A stretch of DNA of 64,000 bases from Komagataeibacter sp. FNDCF1 (GCF_021295335.1 NZ_JAIWOT010000001.1:127001-191000); one strand, 5' to 3'; positions 35,126 to 45,126 are shown, counted from the stretch's first letter. Notes: generated by a model from the letters alone, not told the origin. Made by a program: numbers and translations.

Positions 35126-36061
35126 ATGAAATGGACCTTTCTTACATCAGGCATGATGCTCGCATTTGCGGCATTTTCATCATTTTCGATCAGTGATGCC
35201 TGTTCAAAGCTTCTTGCCGGGCAGCTCGACCCGTTCGAGGTCGCATTTTCCGGTGGTGCCTTCGGTTTTCTGATCATTCCGTTCATCCGCAGGCCAGATG
35301 AATCCTATATGGATATCTTTTCCCCCCAACGTCCGCTGATGTGGGGGGTGCGGGCCATGGCCACCTTTGCGGCCACGGCCGCCAGCGTCGAAGCCTTCAT
35401 GCTCCTGCCCATGCCTGAAGCGCTTTCGCTCATGTTCCTCATGCCGCTGTTCGTCACCATACTTTCCGTAACCCTGCTGAGAGAGAAAGTGTCGGCCTGG
35501 TCTTGGCTGTCCGTCATCCTCGGTTTCATGGGGGTACTGATTGTCCTGCGGCCGGGCATGCGGGCGCTGCAGTTCGGGCATCTGTGTGCCCTTGTTGCGG
35601 CAATCGCAAGTGCGGTGGGGGTGATTGCCTACCGGCTTGCCGGTGATGATACGCCCCGGCTTTCCCTGTTCGGCTCCAGCCTGTTCGGTCCACTGGTCGG
35701 GGATGGTGTGCTCATGCTCGCGCATGCCCACTGGCCGCATGGTGTCAGGACATGGGTGTTCCTGTTCGGATACGGTTTCCTGGCGGCGCTGGGGCAGCTG
35801 CTCATGATGATGGCAACCGCCCGCGCCCCGGCCAACCGGGTTGCCCTGCCGCAATACAGCCAGATGATCTGGGCCGTGGCCTTCAGCTATTTCCTTTTTC
35901 ACCAGCCGTTGGATGGCTGGACCTTTGTCGGTATTGTCGTGGTGACCCTGTCAGGCATGCTGGGCTGGCTGCACCAGCGCATCCATTACGAACGTCTGGC
36001 GCTGGAGGCGCGGCGCGCGGCAAGACGGCACCCGATCCAGTACAGTCCCCGGGCGGGATGA
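35126..36061 (+). CDS. DMT-superfamily (EamA) transporter
   Basis: 311-aa inner-membrane protein with about ten transmembrane helices in two EamA repeats. The first repeat contains SDACSKLLAGQLDPFEVAF and ALSLMFLMPLFVTILSVTLLREKVSAWSWLSVILGFMGVLIVL; the second contains RVALPQYSQMIWAVAFSYFLFHQPLDGWTFVGIVVV. Such proteins export amino acids, nucleotides or drugs; the substrate is not predictable. The start at 35126 has agga about 8 nt upstream. The stop codon lies inside a terminator hairpin shared with the convergent encapsulin gene. Confidence 0.88.
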   Translation: MKWTFLTSGMMLAFAAFSSFSISDACSKLLAGQLDPFEVAFSGGAFGFLIIPFIRRPDESYMDIFSPQRPLMWGVRAMATFAATAASVEAFMLLPMPEALSLMFLMPLFVTILSVTLLREKVSAWSWLSVILGFMGVLIVLRPGMRALQFGHLCALVAAIASAVGVIAYRLAGDDTPRLSLFGSSLFGPLVGDGVLMLAHAHWPHGVRTWVFLFGYGFLAALGQLLMMMATARAPANRVALPQYSQMIWAVAFSYFLFHQPLDGWTFVGIVVVTLSGMLGWLHQRIHYERLALEARRAARRHPIQYSPRAG

Positions 36062-36081
36062 AAGGCTGGTCATCCCGCCCG
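36050..36081. terminator. Bidirectional terminator hairpin
   Basis: Perfect 12-bp stem cgggcgggatga / tcatcccgcccg with an 8-nt loop between the convergent DMT transporter and encapsulin genes. It overlaps the transporter stop codon. Confidence 0.75.
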
Positions 36082-36104
36082 AAGGTAATGCGTAACCGGG
36101 GCGG

Positions 36105-36899
36105 TCAGCCAATGGCGACCACGGCCTCACCAGTCAGGACGCGGAACACGAAGCTTTCCTGCAGGTAAAGTTCTACCGTATCGGCTGTATGCCCCAGATA
36201 GCCGATCGAGAAATCCTGCCCGATATCAAGGGCAAGATCACCGCCGCGCATGGATACGACAAATGCGCCCTCGATTGCGGGCGCCCATATGATGTTTCCG
36301 TCAATCATGCTTTCGATATGCTTGCGGACCGGATAGCCATCATCGTCCCCTCCGCTCAGGGCCAGATAGGCCTGTGCCCCCAGCACGATGGAATAGGGGC
36401 CGTTTACACCCGCCAGGCGCAGCGCATTGAGGGCATCGGCCATGACATGGGGGTAATCCCTGGCCGTGGCGGGCAGCTTGAAATGCGTGTTGGACGTTCC
36501 CTGTAAAAGCCCGCGCATGCCTGCCGCAGCATAACCGTTGAAGATGGTCCGGTCTTCTGCAAAGGCGATCTTTTTTGCAGCGTCCTTGACCGGTTGCCAG
36601 TCGGAATCAAGGGATCCCCGTTCAACGGCATCGATTTCCTCACGCGACAGGGTGAAGGGAACGCGCAGTTCAACCAGCGGCAGCACCTCACGGCGGACCG
36701 CACGAATGCCATCCTGGGGGGCATCGATGGGGGTGGCACGACCGGAACCGACCCCGGCGAAGGCCGTGCCCTTTGGCTCCGAAGTATCAACCACGCGCCG
36801 ACCCGCCAGATGGCGGCGGATGGTGCGCGTGGCCTCATTTTCAATTTCCGCCCAGGCCGCGGCGGAAACGGGGGCCAGATGTCTGTGAAGATTGTTCAT
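36105..36899 (-). CDS. Family 1 encapsulin shell protein
   Basis: 264-aa HK97-fold shell protein that self-assembles into a protein nanocompartment. Family landmarks include MNNLHRHLAPVSAAAWAEIENEA at the N-terminus, the E-loop region around GVGSGRATPID, LVELRVPFTLSREEIDAVERG, AFAEDRTIFNG, GPYSIVLGAQAYLALSG and the C-terminal GHTADTVELYLQESFVFRVLTGEA. The length matches shells of the small T=1 type. It lies one base after the DyP peroxidase stop codon in the same operon, and that peroxidase carries a matching cargo-loading tail, so the pair makes a peroxidase-filled compartment. Confidence 0.95.
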   Translation of the reverse strand: MNNLHRHLAPVSAAAWAEIENEATRTIRRHLAGRRVVDTSEPKGTAFAGVGSGRATPIDAPQDGIRAVRREVLPLVELRVPFTLSREEIDAVERGSLDSDWQPVKDAAKKIAFAEDRTIFNGYAAAGMRGLLQGTSNTHFKLPATARDYPHVMADALNALRLAGVNGPYSIVLGAQAYLALSGGDDDGYPVRKHIESMIDGNIIWAPAIEGAFVVSMRGGDLALDIGQDFSIGYLGHTADTVELYLQESFVFRVLTGEAVVAIG

Positions 36900-36900
36900 G

Positions 36901-37938
36901 TCAGGATTCCTTCTTGAGTGATCCGATCCCCAGTGACCCGTCATGCCGGTCTGTGCCGTCGTGTTCCGGCGGGGGTGGTGCGTCCGTCCGGGCGGGCTGT
37001 GCTGGCAGGGCTTCAAAATCGGGCGCGTTATCCAGGAAATCGGCCGTGGGAATAAAGAACAGGGCTCCGGCCACCGCCGTGCTGACATCGAGCAGCCTGT
37101 CGTAATTACCGGGCGGCTTGCCGACAAACATGTTCTGCAGCATCTGCTCTATTCGTGTGGGCGAGCAGGCATAGCCGATGAAATATGTGCCGAATTCACC
37201 GCTGCCCACCCTGCCGAAGGGCATGTTGTCGCGTACGATCTGAAGCTGCTGGCCGTTTTCTTCAATATTGGTCAGTACATTATGGGCATAGCTTGGCTTG
37301 GCGGCTTCGGCCAGTTCGATGTCGGATACTTTCCGGCGGCCGATGATGTGTTCCTGCACTTCGGTGGGGATGGTGTCCCATTTCTTCAGGTCATGCAGAT
37401 ATTTCTGTACTATGACATAACTGCCCCCCGCAAAGGGTGCATCTTCCGCGCCGATAAGGGTGGCGTCGCGCGCGGCCTGTCCGGTCGGGTTTTCAGTACC
37501 GTCCACGAAGCCCAGCAGGTCACGTGCATCAAAATACTTGAACCCGTGCACCTCATCCACAACATGGGCGACCCCCTCCAGCCGCGAGACGATGTTGGTG
37601 GCCAGTTCAAAGCACAGATCCATCTGTGTCGCGCGGATATGGAAAAGCAGGTCCCCCGGGGTGGAGGGGGCATGATGGACGCCATTGATTTCCACAAACG
37701 GATGGAGTTCGCGCGGGCGGGGGGCGGCGAACAGGCGGTTCCACGCATCCGAGCCTATGCCGGTCACGCAGCTCAGCCGACCATCGGGCACCCGGAAACC
37801 GACAGCACGCTGAAGGGATGAGAGATCTCCCAGCAGATCCCGCACGGTTCCGGCAGCCGCGTTGTCCGGATCCAGTGTCATGATCAGGAAAATGGCGGCC
37901 TGGGTCGGTTGCGTATCAACGGGTTGAGGTGTGGCCAA
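36901..37938 (-). CDS. DyP-type peroxidase with encapsulin cargo-loading peptide
   Basis: 345-aa heme peroxidase. Landmarks are GFVDGTENP at 143-151 (distal Asp 146), proximal-His candidate H219 in PSYAHNV, distal Arg 236 in IVRDNMPFG, and GSGEFGTYFIGYACSPTRIEQML. After about residue 310 comes a Pro/Asp-rich linker and then the terminal DGSLGIGSLKKES (333-345), the classic peptide that docks cargo to the inside of an encapsulin shell. The start is a TTG at 37938 with aaaggga about 11 nt upstream; no ATG alternative precedes the conserved region. First gene of the two-gene operon; presumed role in peroxide defence. Confidence 0.95.
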   Translation of the reverse strand: MATPQPVDTQPTQAAIFLIMTLDPDNAAAGTVRDLLGDLSSLQRAVGFRVPDGRLSCVTGIGSDAWNRLFAAPRPRELHPFVEINGVHHAPSTPGDLLFHIRATQMDLCFELATNIVSRLEGVAHVVDEVHGFKYFDARDLLGFVDGTENPTGQAARDATLIGAEDAPFAGGSYVIVQKYLHDLKKWDTIPTEVQEHIIGRRKVSDIELAEAAKPSYAHNVLTNIEENGQQLQIVRDNMPFGRVGSGEFGTYFIGYACSPTRIEQMLQNMFVGKPPGNYDRLLDVSTAVAGALFFIPTADFLDNAPDFEALPAQPARTDAPPPPEHDGTDRHDGSLGIGSLKKES

Positions 37939-38633
37939 CAGACTGAAACTCCCTTTGGATGATACGTGCGTAACACATCATGACATCCAGCATAGGCGGA
38001 TGGCCGATGGTGACAAGAGAGCCGGCAGGATGAAATGACAGCCACTATCAATAAGACGGGAGCGTTCATAATGGAAATAGATCAGGTCATTTTTTCCGCT
38101 TATCCAGCATGGCATGAATTAAAAATAAAAATAGAATAATCTATAATAAATATTCATATTTTCTGGATTTATATTCAATTTTTATTCCATAATCTGCTTG
38201 TCTGCAGCAGGGCTTATGACACGCATGAATGAACGGACTGCAATGCAGTCATGCATGGAAGAATTGATCAGGCAGGCAGGATGTTGCGCGGAACCCGCGC
38301 TGTCATCATGCCGCTGTGGTGTTGCGGGCCTCTGCTGTCATGGTCGGGCGATATCCACACCCTTCCCGCCATGTGTTCCGGGGTCTTGCCGGTCAAGATG
38401 GTGCAGGCCGTGGCGCCTGCTTCGTCCGGTTGATCTGCAAAGCCGCGAACGGGCGGTCTCCGCGGTCCTGAACGCGTATTATGGTGTGACACAAACCGTT
38501 TCGGCCGCGACCGGAGACCGCCGGAAATTGCGTGACGTCATGCAGCAATCCCATGGAGACAAAACGCTGCCGCACCGATACGATGGATCGGAGCGATGAT
38601 CCATCTGCATGATCCCGAAGCCTGGTAGCCAAC
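37939..38633. other. Intergenic region between DyP operon and aspartase
   Basis: 695 bp. The part near the peroxidase start should hold its promoter. A strongly AT-rich block at about 38085-38190 may hold promoter elements. Open frames at 38198-38599 and its complement show no family resemblance and are not called. Confidence 0.4.
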
Positions 38634-40139
38634 ATGACCGATATGTCCGCCCGCGTTTCCCCCGCCACGATACCACAGCCCGATAATCCGCATGCCCCCC
38701 CACGGCACGGGACGGGAAAGCCGGCCCAGCCCGGTCGCACGGAGCGTGACATGCTGGGTGAGGTCACCCTGCCCGCCGGGGCATTGTGGGGCGTTCACAC
38801 CCAGCGCGCGTGTGAGAATTTTCCCATAAGCGGCACCCCGATCGGCGCATTCGCGGAACTGGTTGACGCACTGGTCATGGTCAAGCGCGCGGCGGCGCGG
38901 GCCAACAGGGATCTGGGATACCTGGATGCACAACGCGCGCAAGCGATTGATGCCGCCTGCGGTCGCATACTGGGCAATCCTGCCTATCGCGCGCATTTTG
39001 TCGTTGATGCCATGCAGGGTGGGGCGGGTACGTCCACCAACATGAATGCCAATGAAGTCATTGCCAATGTCGCGCTGGAAGTATTGGGAGAGCCCGCCGG
39101 CACCTATGCCGTCATTCACCCCAATGACCATGTCAACATGGCGCAGTCGACCAATGATGTCTATCCGACCGCGCTCAGGGTCGGAATATGGCTTGCCACC
39201 GGTCCTCTGGTGGAGGCGCTCGAGAAGCTGGCGGACGCCCTGGGTGAAAAAGCGGATGAATTCGCTTCCATTCTCAAGGTGGGGCGCACGCAGTTGCGCG
39301 ATGCCGTTCCCATGACGCTGGGCCAGGAATTCCACGCATTCCAGACCATGATCAGGACCGAGATCAGGAGCCTGAAGGAGCAGGTGCATGCCTTTGGCCA
39401 GATCAACCTGGGGGGAACCGCAATCGGGACGGGGCTGAATACCGACCCGCGTTATGCACCGGTCGCGGTGGCGCATCTGCAGGAACTGACCGGGCTGCCC
39501 GTGGCCTGCGCGCCGGATCTGATCGAAGCGACGTCGGATGTTGGTGTTTTTGTCCTCTTTTCAGGCGTGCTGAAGCGGCTGGCGCTCAAGCTTTCCAAGA
39601 TGTCGAGCGACCTGCGCCTGCTCTCCAGCGGACCGCGCGCGGGGCTGGGCGAAATCACGCTCCCGGCCGTCCAGGCCGGTTCTTCCATCATGCCGGGCAA
39701 GGTCAATCCGGTCATACCCGAAGTGGTCAACCAGGTGGCCTATCTTGTGGCGGGGCATGACATGACCATTTCCATGTGCGCCGATGGTGGGCAGCTGCAG
39801 CTGAACCCGTTTGAACCGATGATTGCCTACTGCCTGTTTTCGTCCATCAGGACATTGCGGGCCGCGGTCGGGACCCTGTCCACCCGCTGCATTGCGGGCA
39901 TCACGGCGGATGCGAAGCAGTGCCAGCATCTGTCGGACATCAATATAGGTATTGTGACGGCGCTGGTACCCGTGCTTGGTTATGACAAATGCTCGGCCAT
40001 CGCCAAACGCGCGCTGGCCGAACAGCGCAAGGTGATTGACCTGATTGTCGAGGAAAATTACCTGTCCCGCGAGGAACTGGCCACGCTGTTGCGCCCCGAT
40101 GCCCTGACACGACCCAACCTGCATGGCCCGCTGGGCTGA
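38634..40139 (+). CDS. aspA: Aspartate ammonia-lyase
   Basis: 501-aa enzyme of the aspartase/fumarase superfamily, converting L-aspartate to fumarate and ammonia. The signature loop GSSIMPGKVNP is intact, with NDHVNMAQSTNDVYPTALR and VGRTQLRDAVPMTLGQEF as the other two conserved regions. VHTQRACENFPISG near residue 54 favours aspartase over fumarase C. The first ~35 residues (Pro/His-rich, ending RTERDMLGEV) exceed the usual 478-aa length; a later start is possible but no better ribosome site was seen. It stands alone. Confidence 0.9.
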   Translation: MTDMSARVSPATIPQPDNPHAPPRHGTGKPAQPGRTERDMLGEVTLPAGALWGVHTQRACENFPISGTPIGAFAELVDALVMVKRAAARANRDLGYLDAQRAQAIDAACGRILGNPAYRAHFVVDAMQGGAGTSTNMNANEVIANVALEVLGEPAGTYAVIHPNDHVNMAQSTNDVYPTALRVGIWLATGPLVEALEKLADALGEKADEFASILKVGRTQLRDAVPMTLGQEFHAFQTMIRTEIRSLKEQVHAFGQINLGGTAIGTGLNTDPRYAPVAVAHLQELTGLPVACAPDLIEATSDVGVFVLFSGVLKRLALKLSKMSSDLRLLSSGPRAGLGEITLPAVQAGSSIMPGKVNPVIPEVVNQVAYLVAGHDMTISMCADGGQLQLNPFEPMIAYCLFSSIRTLRAAVGTLSTRCIAGITADAKQCQHLSDINIGIVTALVPVLGYDKCSAIAKRALAEQRKVIDLIVEENYLSREELATLLRPDALTRPNLHGPLG

Positions 40140-41280
40140 AAAATCAGGTACCGCCCGGTTTCCTGGCCCAATTGCGGGATGTTGCCATGGCATGGTCTTG
40201 GGCAGGCTGGCCGGTAAGTCCCGCACGGCTGGGCGCTTCCCCGCCTGCGGAATGATTTCAGGAACGCGGGATCACGTATCTTCGTGTCTGACCGTATGGC
40301 GGAGCGGATCAATACGCGACTGGCTGGGTACGGCTGCGTTGTCATGCCAGCCTGTAGAATATGCGGGCCTTCGGCAAATCCCGCTTTGTCATGGGGATCA
40401 GCGTTCCTGGCAATGACATTGCGGCCCACCCTAGGTAATCCTGTCGATAACATACAGGACACGGTTACTGTAACAGATCTGCATAAACTTACAGATCGAC
40501 AAATGTTTGCTCCCGGCGCGGGGCATGCATCCGGGTTTCATGTTCTGCATACATGGCCGGTGTGGAAGCTGACCGCAGATTGTGCCGCAAGGGATTAGCA
40601 ATGTCGGTGTCGGTCATATGAACTAAAAATATTGTATACCTTTGTCTGGCACCGTTTTTGGTATATGGACAAGTGATAAGAAATATTTTACTTGGTTTAT
40701 TATTCACATTTATTTAATGATCATATTTTTGGTAATGGATTGACTGTTTGATCCATACGGTCCGCGTTTTCCGGTCCTTGCGCAGACCATGCAGGGGCAG
40801 GAATTACCGCTACGCCCGACACAAACCGTATCCCAGATGAACTGGCATGACCATGAATGAAAACAGGCCAGTCCGGTAAGGTTGGAATGTTTTCATTCAT
40901 GCCGTTCCCGTACTGCATCAGCCAGAAAGGGACGCCATGCGTATACTTACGGATTTGGCACAATCCGGTTGCCTTCATCATGGACTGTAGGCGACAGGAC
41001 TGATAGCAGCCCTGTCTGTATTGGTACCGGACAGGTCTTGATTGCATCGTGTGAGATTTTGCAAACAGGACGGAATAGGGCAACATGACGGGCATGACGC
41101 ATCAGGGGCATCCGTATCCCGGGCGCATCAGGCATGACAGGCCGCCCCGGAGAGCGGACCGATTCACGGCATGATGAAATTTTCCGTCGGGAGAAGTTAA
41201 AAAATCAGAGGAATGCCACCATATGACACCAGGGTATTCTGATCACGGTCATCAATTACCATGAGGGAGGATAAAGGGTT
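40140..41280. other. 1.1-kb intergenic region, no gene supported
   Basis: Contains an AT-rich block (about 40615-40745) and otherwise ordinary DNA. Frames on both strands are short and have no family resemblance. The last ~60 bp carry the strong ribosome site gagggaggataaaggg of the aldolase gene. Promoters for that gene probably lie within the final 150 bp. Confidence 0.4.
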
Positions 41281-42177
41281 ATGTCGATTGCCCAGATGAA
41301 GGAAAACATGTCCGGAAACGCCGGATTCATTGCGGCGCTGGACCAGAGCGGCGGATCGACCCCCGGCGCGCTCAGGCATTATGGAATTCCCGATTCAGCC
41401 TACAGCAACGATGCCGAGATGTTCGCGCTCATGCATCAGATGCGTGTCAGGGTCATGACCGCGCCTGCATTTACTGGCAAAAGGATCATTGCCGCCATCC
41501 TGTTTGAACAGACGATGAACGGCATGGTCGAGAACGTTCCGACCCCGACCTATCTGTGGAAGGAACGTGGGGTCGTGCCCTTTCTGAAGGTTGACAAGGG
41601 GCTGGAAGCCGAAGCGGGTGGCGTGCAGCTGATGAAGCCCATCCCCGGACTGGACATGCTGCTGGAGCATGCGGTCAAGCTGGGCATTTATGGCACCAAG
41701 GCCCGTTCCGTCATCCGCCTGCCGGAACAGGCAGGGGTTGCTGCCATCGTTAAACAGCAGTTCGATCTTGCACAGCAGATCGCAGGTCAAGGCCTTGTTC
41801 CCATTCTTGAGCCGGAAGTGCTGATCAAGAGCCCTGACAAGGCCGGGGCCGAAGCCCTGCTGCATCAGGAACTCAGGCGCGGGCTGGATGCGCTGCCCGG
41901 TGAATATCAGGTCATGATCAAGGTCAGCATTCCCGAAAAGCCCGACCTGTATCTTGATCTGGTCAATCACCCGCGGGTGCAGCGCGTGGTGGCGCTTTCC
42001 GGCGGGTATCCGCGCGATGAAGCGTGCAGGCGTCTGGCAGCCAACCATGGCATGATTGCCAGCTTCTCACGCGCACTGCTTGAAGAACTGCGTTACCAGA
42101 TGACGGATGAGCAGTTCAATGAAGCGCTGGCAGCATCGATAGAGGAAATATACAAGGCATCATCACAAAAAGTGTGA
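41281..42177 (+). CDS. Class I fructose-bisphosphate aldolase
   Basis: 298-aa Schiff-base aldolase of the bacterial class I type (about 296 aa in staphylococci), cleaving fructose 1,6-bisphosphate into glyceraldehyde 3-phosphate and dihydroxyacetone phosphate. Characteristic segments are GFIAALDQSGGSTPGAL, AAILFEQTMNGMVENVPTPTYLW, GLVPILEPEVLIKSPDKAGAE and YQVMIKVSIPEKPDLY with the Schiff-base lysine region, then VVALSGGYPRDEAC and IASFSRALLEELRY. The metal-free enzyme would serve gluconeogenesis and glycolysis. Strong Shine-Dalgarno and a hairpin terminator make it a monocistronic, probably well-expressed gene. Confidence 0.93.
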   Translation: MSIAQMKENMSGNAGFIAALDQSGGSTPGALRHYGIPDSAYSNDAEMFALMHQMRVRVMTAPAFTGKRIIAAILFEQTMNGMVENVPTPTYLWKERGVVPFLKVDKGLEAEAGGVQLMKPIPGLDMLLEHAVKLGIYGTKARSVIRLPEQAGVAAIVKQQFDLAQQIAGQGLVPILEPEVLIKSPDKAGAEALLHQELRRGLDALPGEYQVMIKVSIPEKPDLYLDLVNHPRVQRVVALSGGYPRDEACRRLAANHGMIASFSRALLEELRYQMTDEQFNEALAASIEEIYKASSQKV

Positions 42178-42211
42178 TGCAGGCCCTGCTCGTCATGGCG
42201 TGACCCGAAAA

Positions 42212-42247
42212 GGATTTCCGGATGCATCATTCATCCGGAAATCCCTT
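42212..42247 (+). terminator. Rho-independent-type terminator after aldolase
   Basis: Perfect 13-bp stem ggatttccggatg / catccggaaatcc, 7-nt loop, A-rich upstream and cttt downstream; 35 bp after the aldolase stop. Confidence 0.8.
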
Positions 42248-42355
42248 TACCGGGCATCAAGACCCGGTGCTGCCGGGAGTGCCCGGTCAGCATTGCATGC
42301 GGGCGGTCCCGCGCATGGTCATTGGCCGCGGCGTGCAGCCGTCTGTCGGCATGGT

Positions 42356-42964
42356 CTAGCGGAAGGGATTTTCGGAATAGGAAGGTGAAGAATAGCCTGC
42401 CGCAGGCATATGGTAGGCGGGCGGATCATAGTCCGGCGTGGCGGTGTGACCTGTCGTGCCGGTTGTCGCGCCAGCGGGCGCGATACCCTGTTGCGCTGGC
42501 GTGGAGCGGGCGGTTACGCCAATGCCGGTGGCAGGATCGATATCATCCGTTGGCACGGCGGCTGCGGGTGCCGCACCCGCGCCCGTGGGGGCGGAATAGG
42601 CCGACGGCATACCATTGTAGTCGGCAGGACTGTATCGACCCACGCAGTTCTTGCCCCGTTCGGCAGTATGAAGAGCATCCAGTTCCCCCTTCAGCCGGCC
42701 GATATCCTTGTGTTTGTCCCCCCCGATGCTGCCAACCGGCACCCCGATCAGCGCCACGCCCCATTCATCTGACTGGTGCATCCGGCGCTGGTGCTTTTCG
42801 GCCGAGGCCAGGTCCTGTGTATCAGCCTGATCCAGCCGGGCCAGCTGTGCACAGCTCTGCTGCAGATAAGGCTCGGGACTGACATATTGCGCCCCTATGT
42901 CCGAAGGGTTGGATGCGCATCCGGCCATGGCAAGGACAGCGGAGCACAGGAGTATTTTTTTCAT
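42356..42964 (-). CDS. Small lipoprotein with Pro/Ala-rich tail
   Basis: 202 aa. MKKILLCSAVLAMAGC is a lipoprotein signal with lipobox AMAGC (lipidated Cys 16). A short helical domain follows (QQSCAQLARLDQADTQDLASAEKHQRR and a glycine-containing VALIGVPVGSIGGDKHKDIGRLKGELDALH), resembling small cell-envelope lipoproteins with a glycine-zipper-like stretch. The last ~80 residues are Pro/Ala/Thr/Tyr-rich and disordered. Start at 42964 after aggaaaatc. Function unknown; divergent from the DUF885 gene. Confidence 0.8.
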   Translation of the reverse strand: MKKILLCSAVLAMAGCASNPSDIGAQYVSPEPYLQQSCAQLARLDQADTQDLASAEKHQRRMHQSDEWGVALIGVPVGSIGGDKHKDIGRLKGELDALHTAERGKNCVGRYSPADYNGMPSAYSAPTGAGAAPAAAVPTDDIDPATGIGVTARSTPAQQGIAPAGATTGTTGHTATPDYDPPAYHMPAAGYSSPSYSENPFR

Positions 42965-43431
42965 GATTTTCCTGTTACGGCACATATCGTAACGGATTGT
43001 AACGTCTCTGGTCTGTCCTGTCCTATACCTAAAATCAGATGGCTGTATTGTGCGGTCATTTGCCAGTATGTTCACCATCGTGTGATTGACTGTTCCGCTG
43101 GCATGGTGATCATGAAAGGTGTCGTCTGCCTGCCTGCTTTTTACGCATCGGGGGATGTATCCGGTCGATACAGAAGTCATGCAGACTGCGGGCTGGCAAA
43201 ATATGCCTGTCACCTGTGCGGCATATCCGGCACCCTGATGGCAGGTCGGCTTCCTGCAGGTCACTTTCTTAAAAAACAGCGGTCCTCATGCCTGGCAGGT
43301 GTGCGGATGGGGCCGGATGGGCAGGAAGCGTGATTGACACCCCGGATCGGATGCGGGCAAGCTTTCATGGTGTCTGCGCCTGCCGGGGTGGGTTGAAAAA
43401 TCACGGCCTGCCACTGAAATCGGGAATGAAA
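42965..43431. other. Divergent intergenic region, no gene seen
   Basis: 467 bp between the lipoprotein and DUF885 genes. It should hold both promoters; nothing more specific was recognised. Confidence 0.35.
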
Positions 43432-45126
43432 ATGCCGCAAAAAACCATGAAGCGCCATAGAATGGCGATGTTGTGTGCTACCGCACTGATTTTGTTGCCA
43501 TTTCGTAATGATGTGATTCCGGCCGCGCAGGCGGCTGATCCCCGTCTTGTCAGCCTGTTCAGCGACTGGCGCGCTCTGGTCATTCCCGAACGGCGTGACG
43601 GTGCACCTGATTTCGGTGCCACGGCCCTGAAGCACAAGAGGCAGGGCCTGAAGCAGTTGCGCAGGCGACTGGCCGCGCTGGACCATGCAGGCTGGACCAC
43701 GGGGGACGATATTGATGCCCGCCTGATCGAAGCCGAAATGAATGGCCTTGATTTCGACCTGCGCGTGCGCAGGCCCTGGGCACGGGATCCGGGCTATTAC
43801 GCGACCGTTGTGGCGGAAGAAAGTGATGTCCCGGCGCATGAAGGCCCATTGGCCGAAACAATAGACCTGTTTCGTTACAGCTATCCCCTTTCCCCGGCGG
43901 ATGCGCGGGGTCTTGCGGCACGGCTGGCAGGCGTGCCGGTCATGCTTGATCGCGCGCGCGGGCTGCTGGCCCGCAGCAATGCCGCCGATCTGTGGCGCTA
44001 TGGGGACCGCGAATTCTTGCGGCAGAGAAAGGACCTGCAGGCATTGCTGGACGGTACGCTCATGATGCGTACGCTGGAGGGTGAAAAACACGCGACACTG
44101 GAGGGGGCAGGCCCCGAAATACGCCATGCGGCCGAGCAGGCGCTGGCAGCCACCAGTGATTTTGCAACCTGGATTGCCCTGCAGGCACCCCACAAGACCG
44201 GGCCATCGGGGGTGGGCATAAAAAATTATGACTGGTACATGAAAAACGTGCAGCTTGTTCCCTATACATGGGATGAGCAGGTCGTGCTCCTGCGGCGTGA
44301 ACTGGAACGGGCACAGGCCTCCCTGCGGCTGGAGGAACTGCATGACCGCGCGCTTCCCCCGCTTGAACCGATCGAGAATCCCGCGGCCTACCGCCAGTTC
44401 GCGGTCAGGAAGATGCAGCAGCTGACGGATTTCATTATCAAGGCCGGTTTCGTGCCGGACCAGCCTTATTATCGTGCCGCCATGATGGCGCAGACCCTGG
44501 GTTACACGCCCCCGGACCAGCGCAATTTCTTCCTTAAGATAACGGCGCTGGACCCGTGGCCGCTTTATTCGCATGATATCCACTGGACGGAACTGGCGCG
44601 GATCAGGGACGACCCTAATTCCGACCCCATCCGCCGTGGCGCGCCGCTGTTCAATATCTACGCCGCACGGTCAGAGGGATATGCCACCGCGTTTGAAGAG
44701 ATCGTGATGCAGGCGGGTCTGTATGATCATGATCCCCGGGGGCGGGAACTGGTCTGGATCATGCTGGCCAACCGGGCTGCGCGGGGGCTTGCCTCCCTTT
44801 ACGTGCAGGCGAACCGGATCGATCTGGCCACGGCGGGCAAGATGCATGCGACATGGACCCCACGAGGTTATTCGGACCCCAATAATGCCCTTGTGGGTTT
44901 CGAGCAGCTTCTCTATCTGCGCCAGCCGGGATATGGAACCAGTTACGTGACGGGCAAGCTGCAGCTGGACCAGCTGATTGCCCGCCGCGCGCATGAAGCC
45001 GAACTGGCGGGCCGTCCGTTTGACCTGCCCGCCACGATGGCGGACATGGCGGGCGTAGGCATCGTGCCATGGTCGCTGGTCGAGGAAGCGCTGCTTCCCC
45101 CGGCGGCTCCGGGATCAGCCCCATGA
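43432..45126 (+). CDS. DUF885-family secreted protein (putative metallopeptidase-like)
   Basis: About 564 aa. The N-terminal region (KRHRMAMLCATALILLPFRN...AAQAADP) is a Sec signal peptide with cleavage after AQA, so it is periplasmic. The mature part matches DUF885: DDIDARLIEAEMNGLDFDLRV early, then VGIKNYDWYMKNVQLVPYTWDEQ, LPPLEPIENPAAYRQFA, a C-terminal ARSEGYATAFEEIVMQAGLYD, and AARGLASLYVQANR. The canonical HExxH zinc motif of active DUF885 peptidases is not evident; the equivalent helix reads EGYATAFEEIV, so it may be catalytically altered. Start chosen at 43432 after ggga; alternatives at 43426 and 43447. Confidence 0.8.
   Translation: MPQKTMKRHRMAMLCATALILLPFRNDVIPAAQAADPRLVSLFSDWRALVIPERRDGAPDFGATALKHKRQGLKQLRRRLAALDHAGWTTGDDIDARLIEAEMNGLDFDLRVRRPWARDPGYYATVVAEESDVPAHEGPLAETIDLFRYSYPLSPADARGLAARLAGVPVMLDRARGLLARSNAADLWRYGDREFLRQRKDLQALLDGTLMMRTLEGEKHATLEGAGPEIRHAAEQALAATSDFATWIALQAPHKTGPSGVGIKNYDWYMKNVQLVPYTWDEQVVLLRRELERAQASLRLEELHDRALPPLEPIENPAAYRQFAVRKMQQLTDFIIKAGFVPDQPYYRAAMMAQTLGYTPPDQRNFFLKITALDPWPLYSHDIHWTELARIRDDPNSDPIRRGAPLFNIYAARSEGYATAFEEIVMQAGLYDHDPRGRELVWIMLANRAARGLASLYVQANRIDLATAGKMHATWTPRGYSDPNNALVGFEQLLYLRQPGYGTSYVTGKLQLDQLIARRAHEAELAGRPFDLPATMADMAGVGIVPWSLVEEALLPPAAPGSAP

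Noticed and set aside
38198-38599. 133-codon Cys-rich rightward frame before aspartase
   Set aside because: No ribosome site or recognisable domain; composition looks like non-coding DNA.
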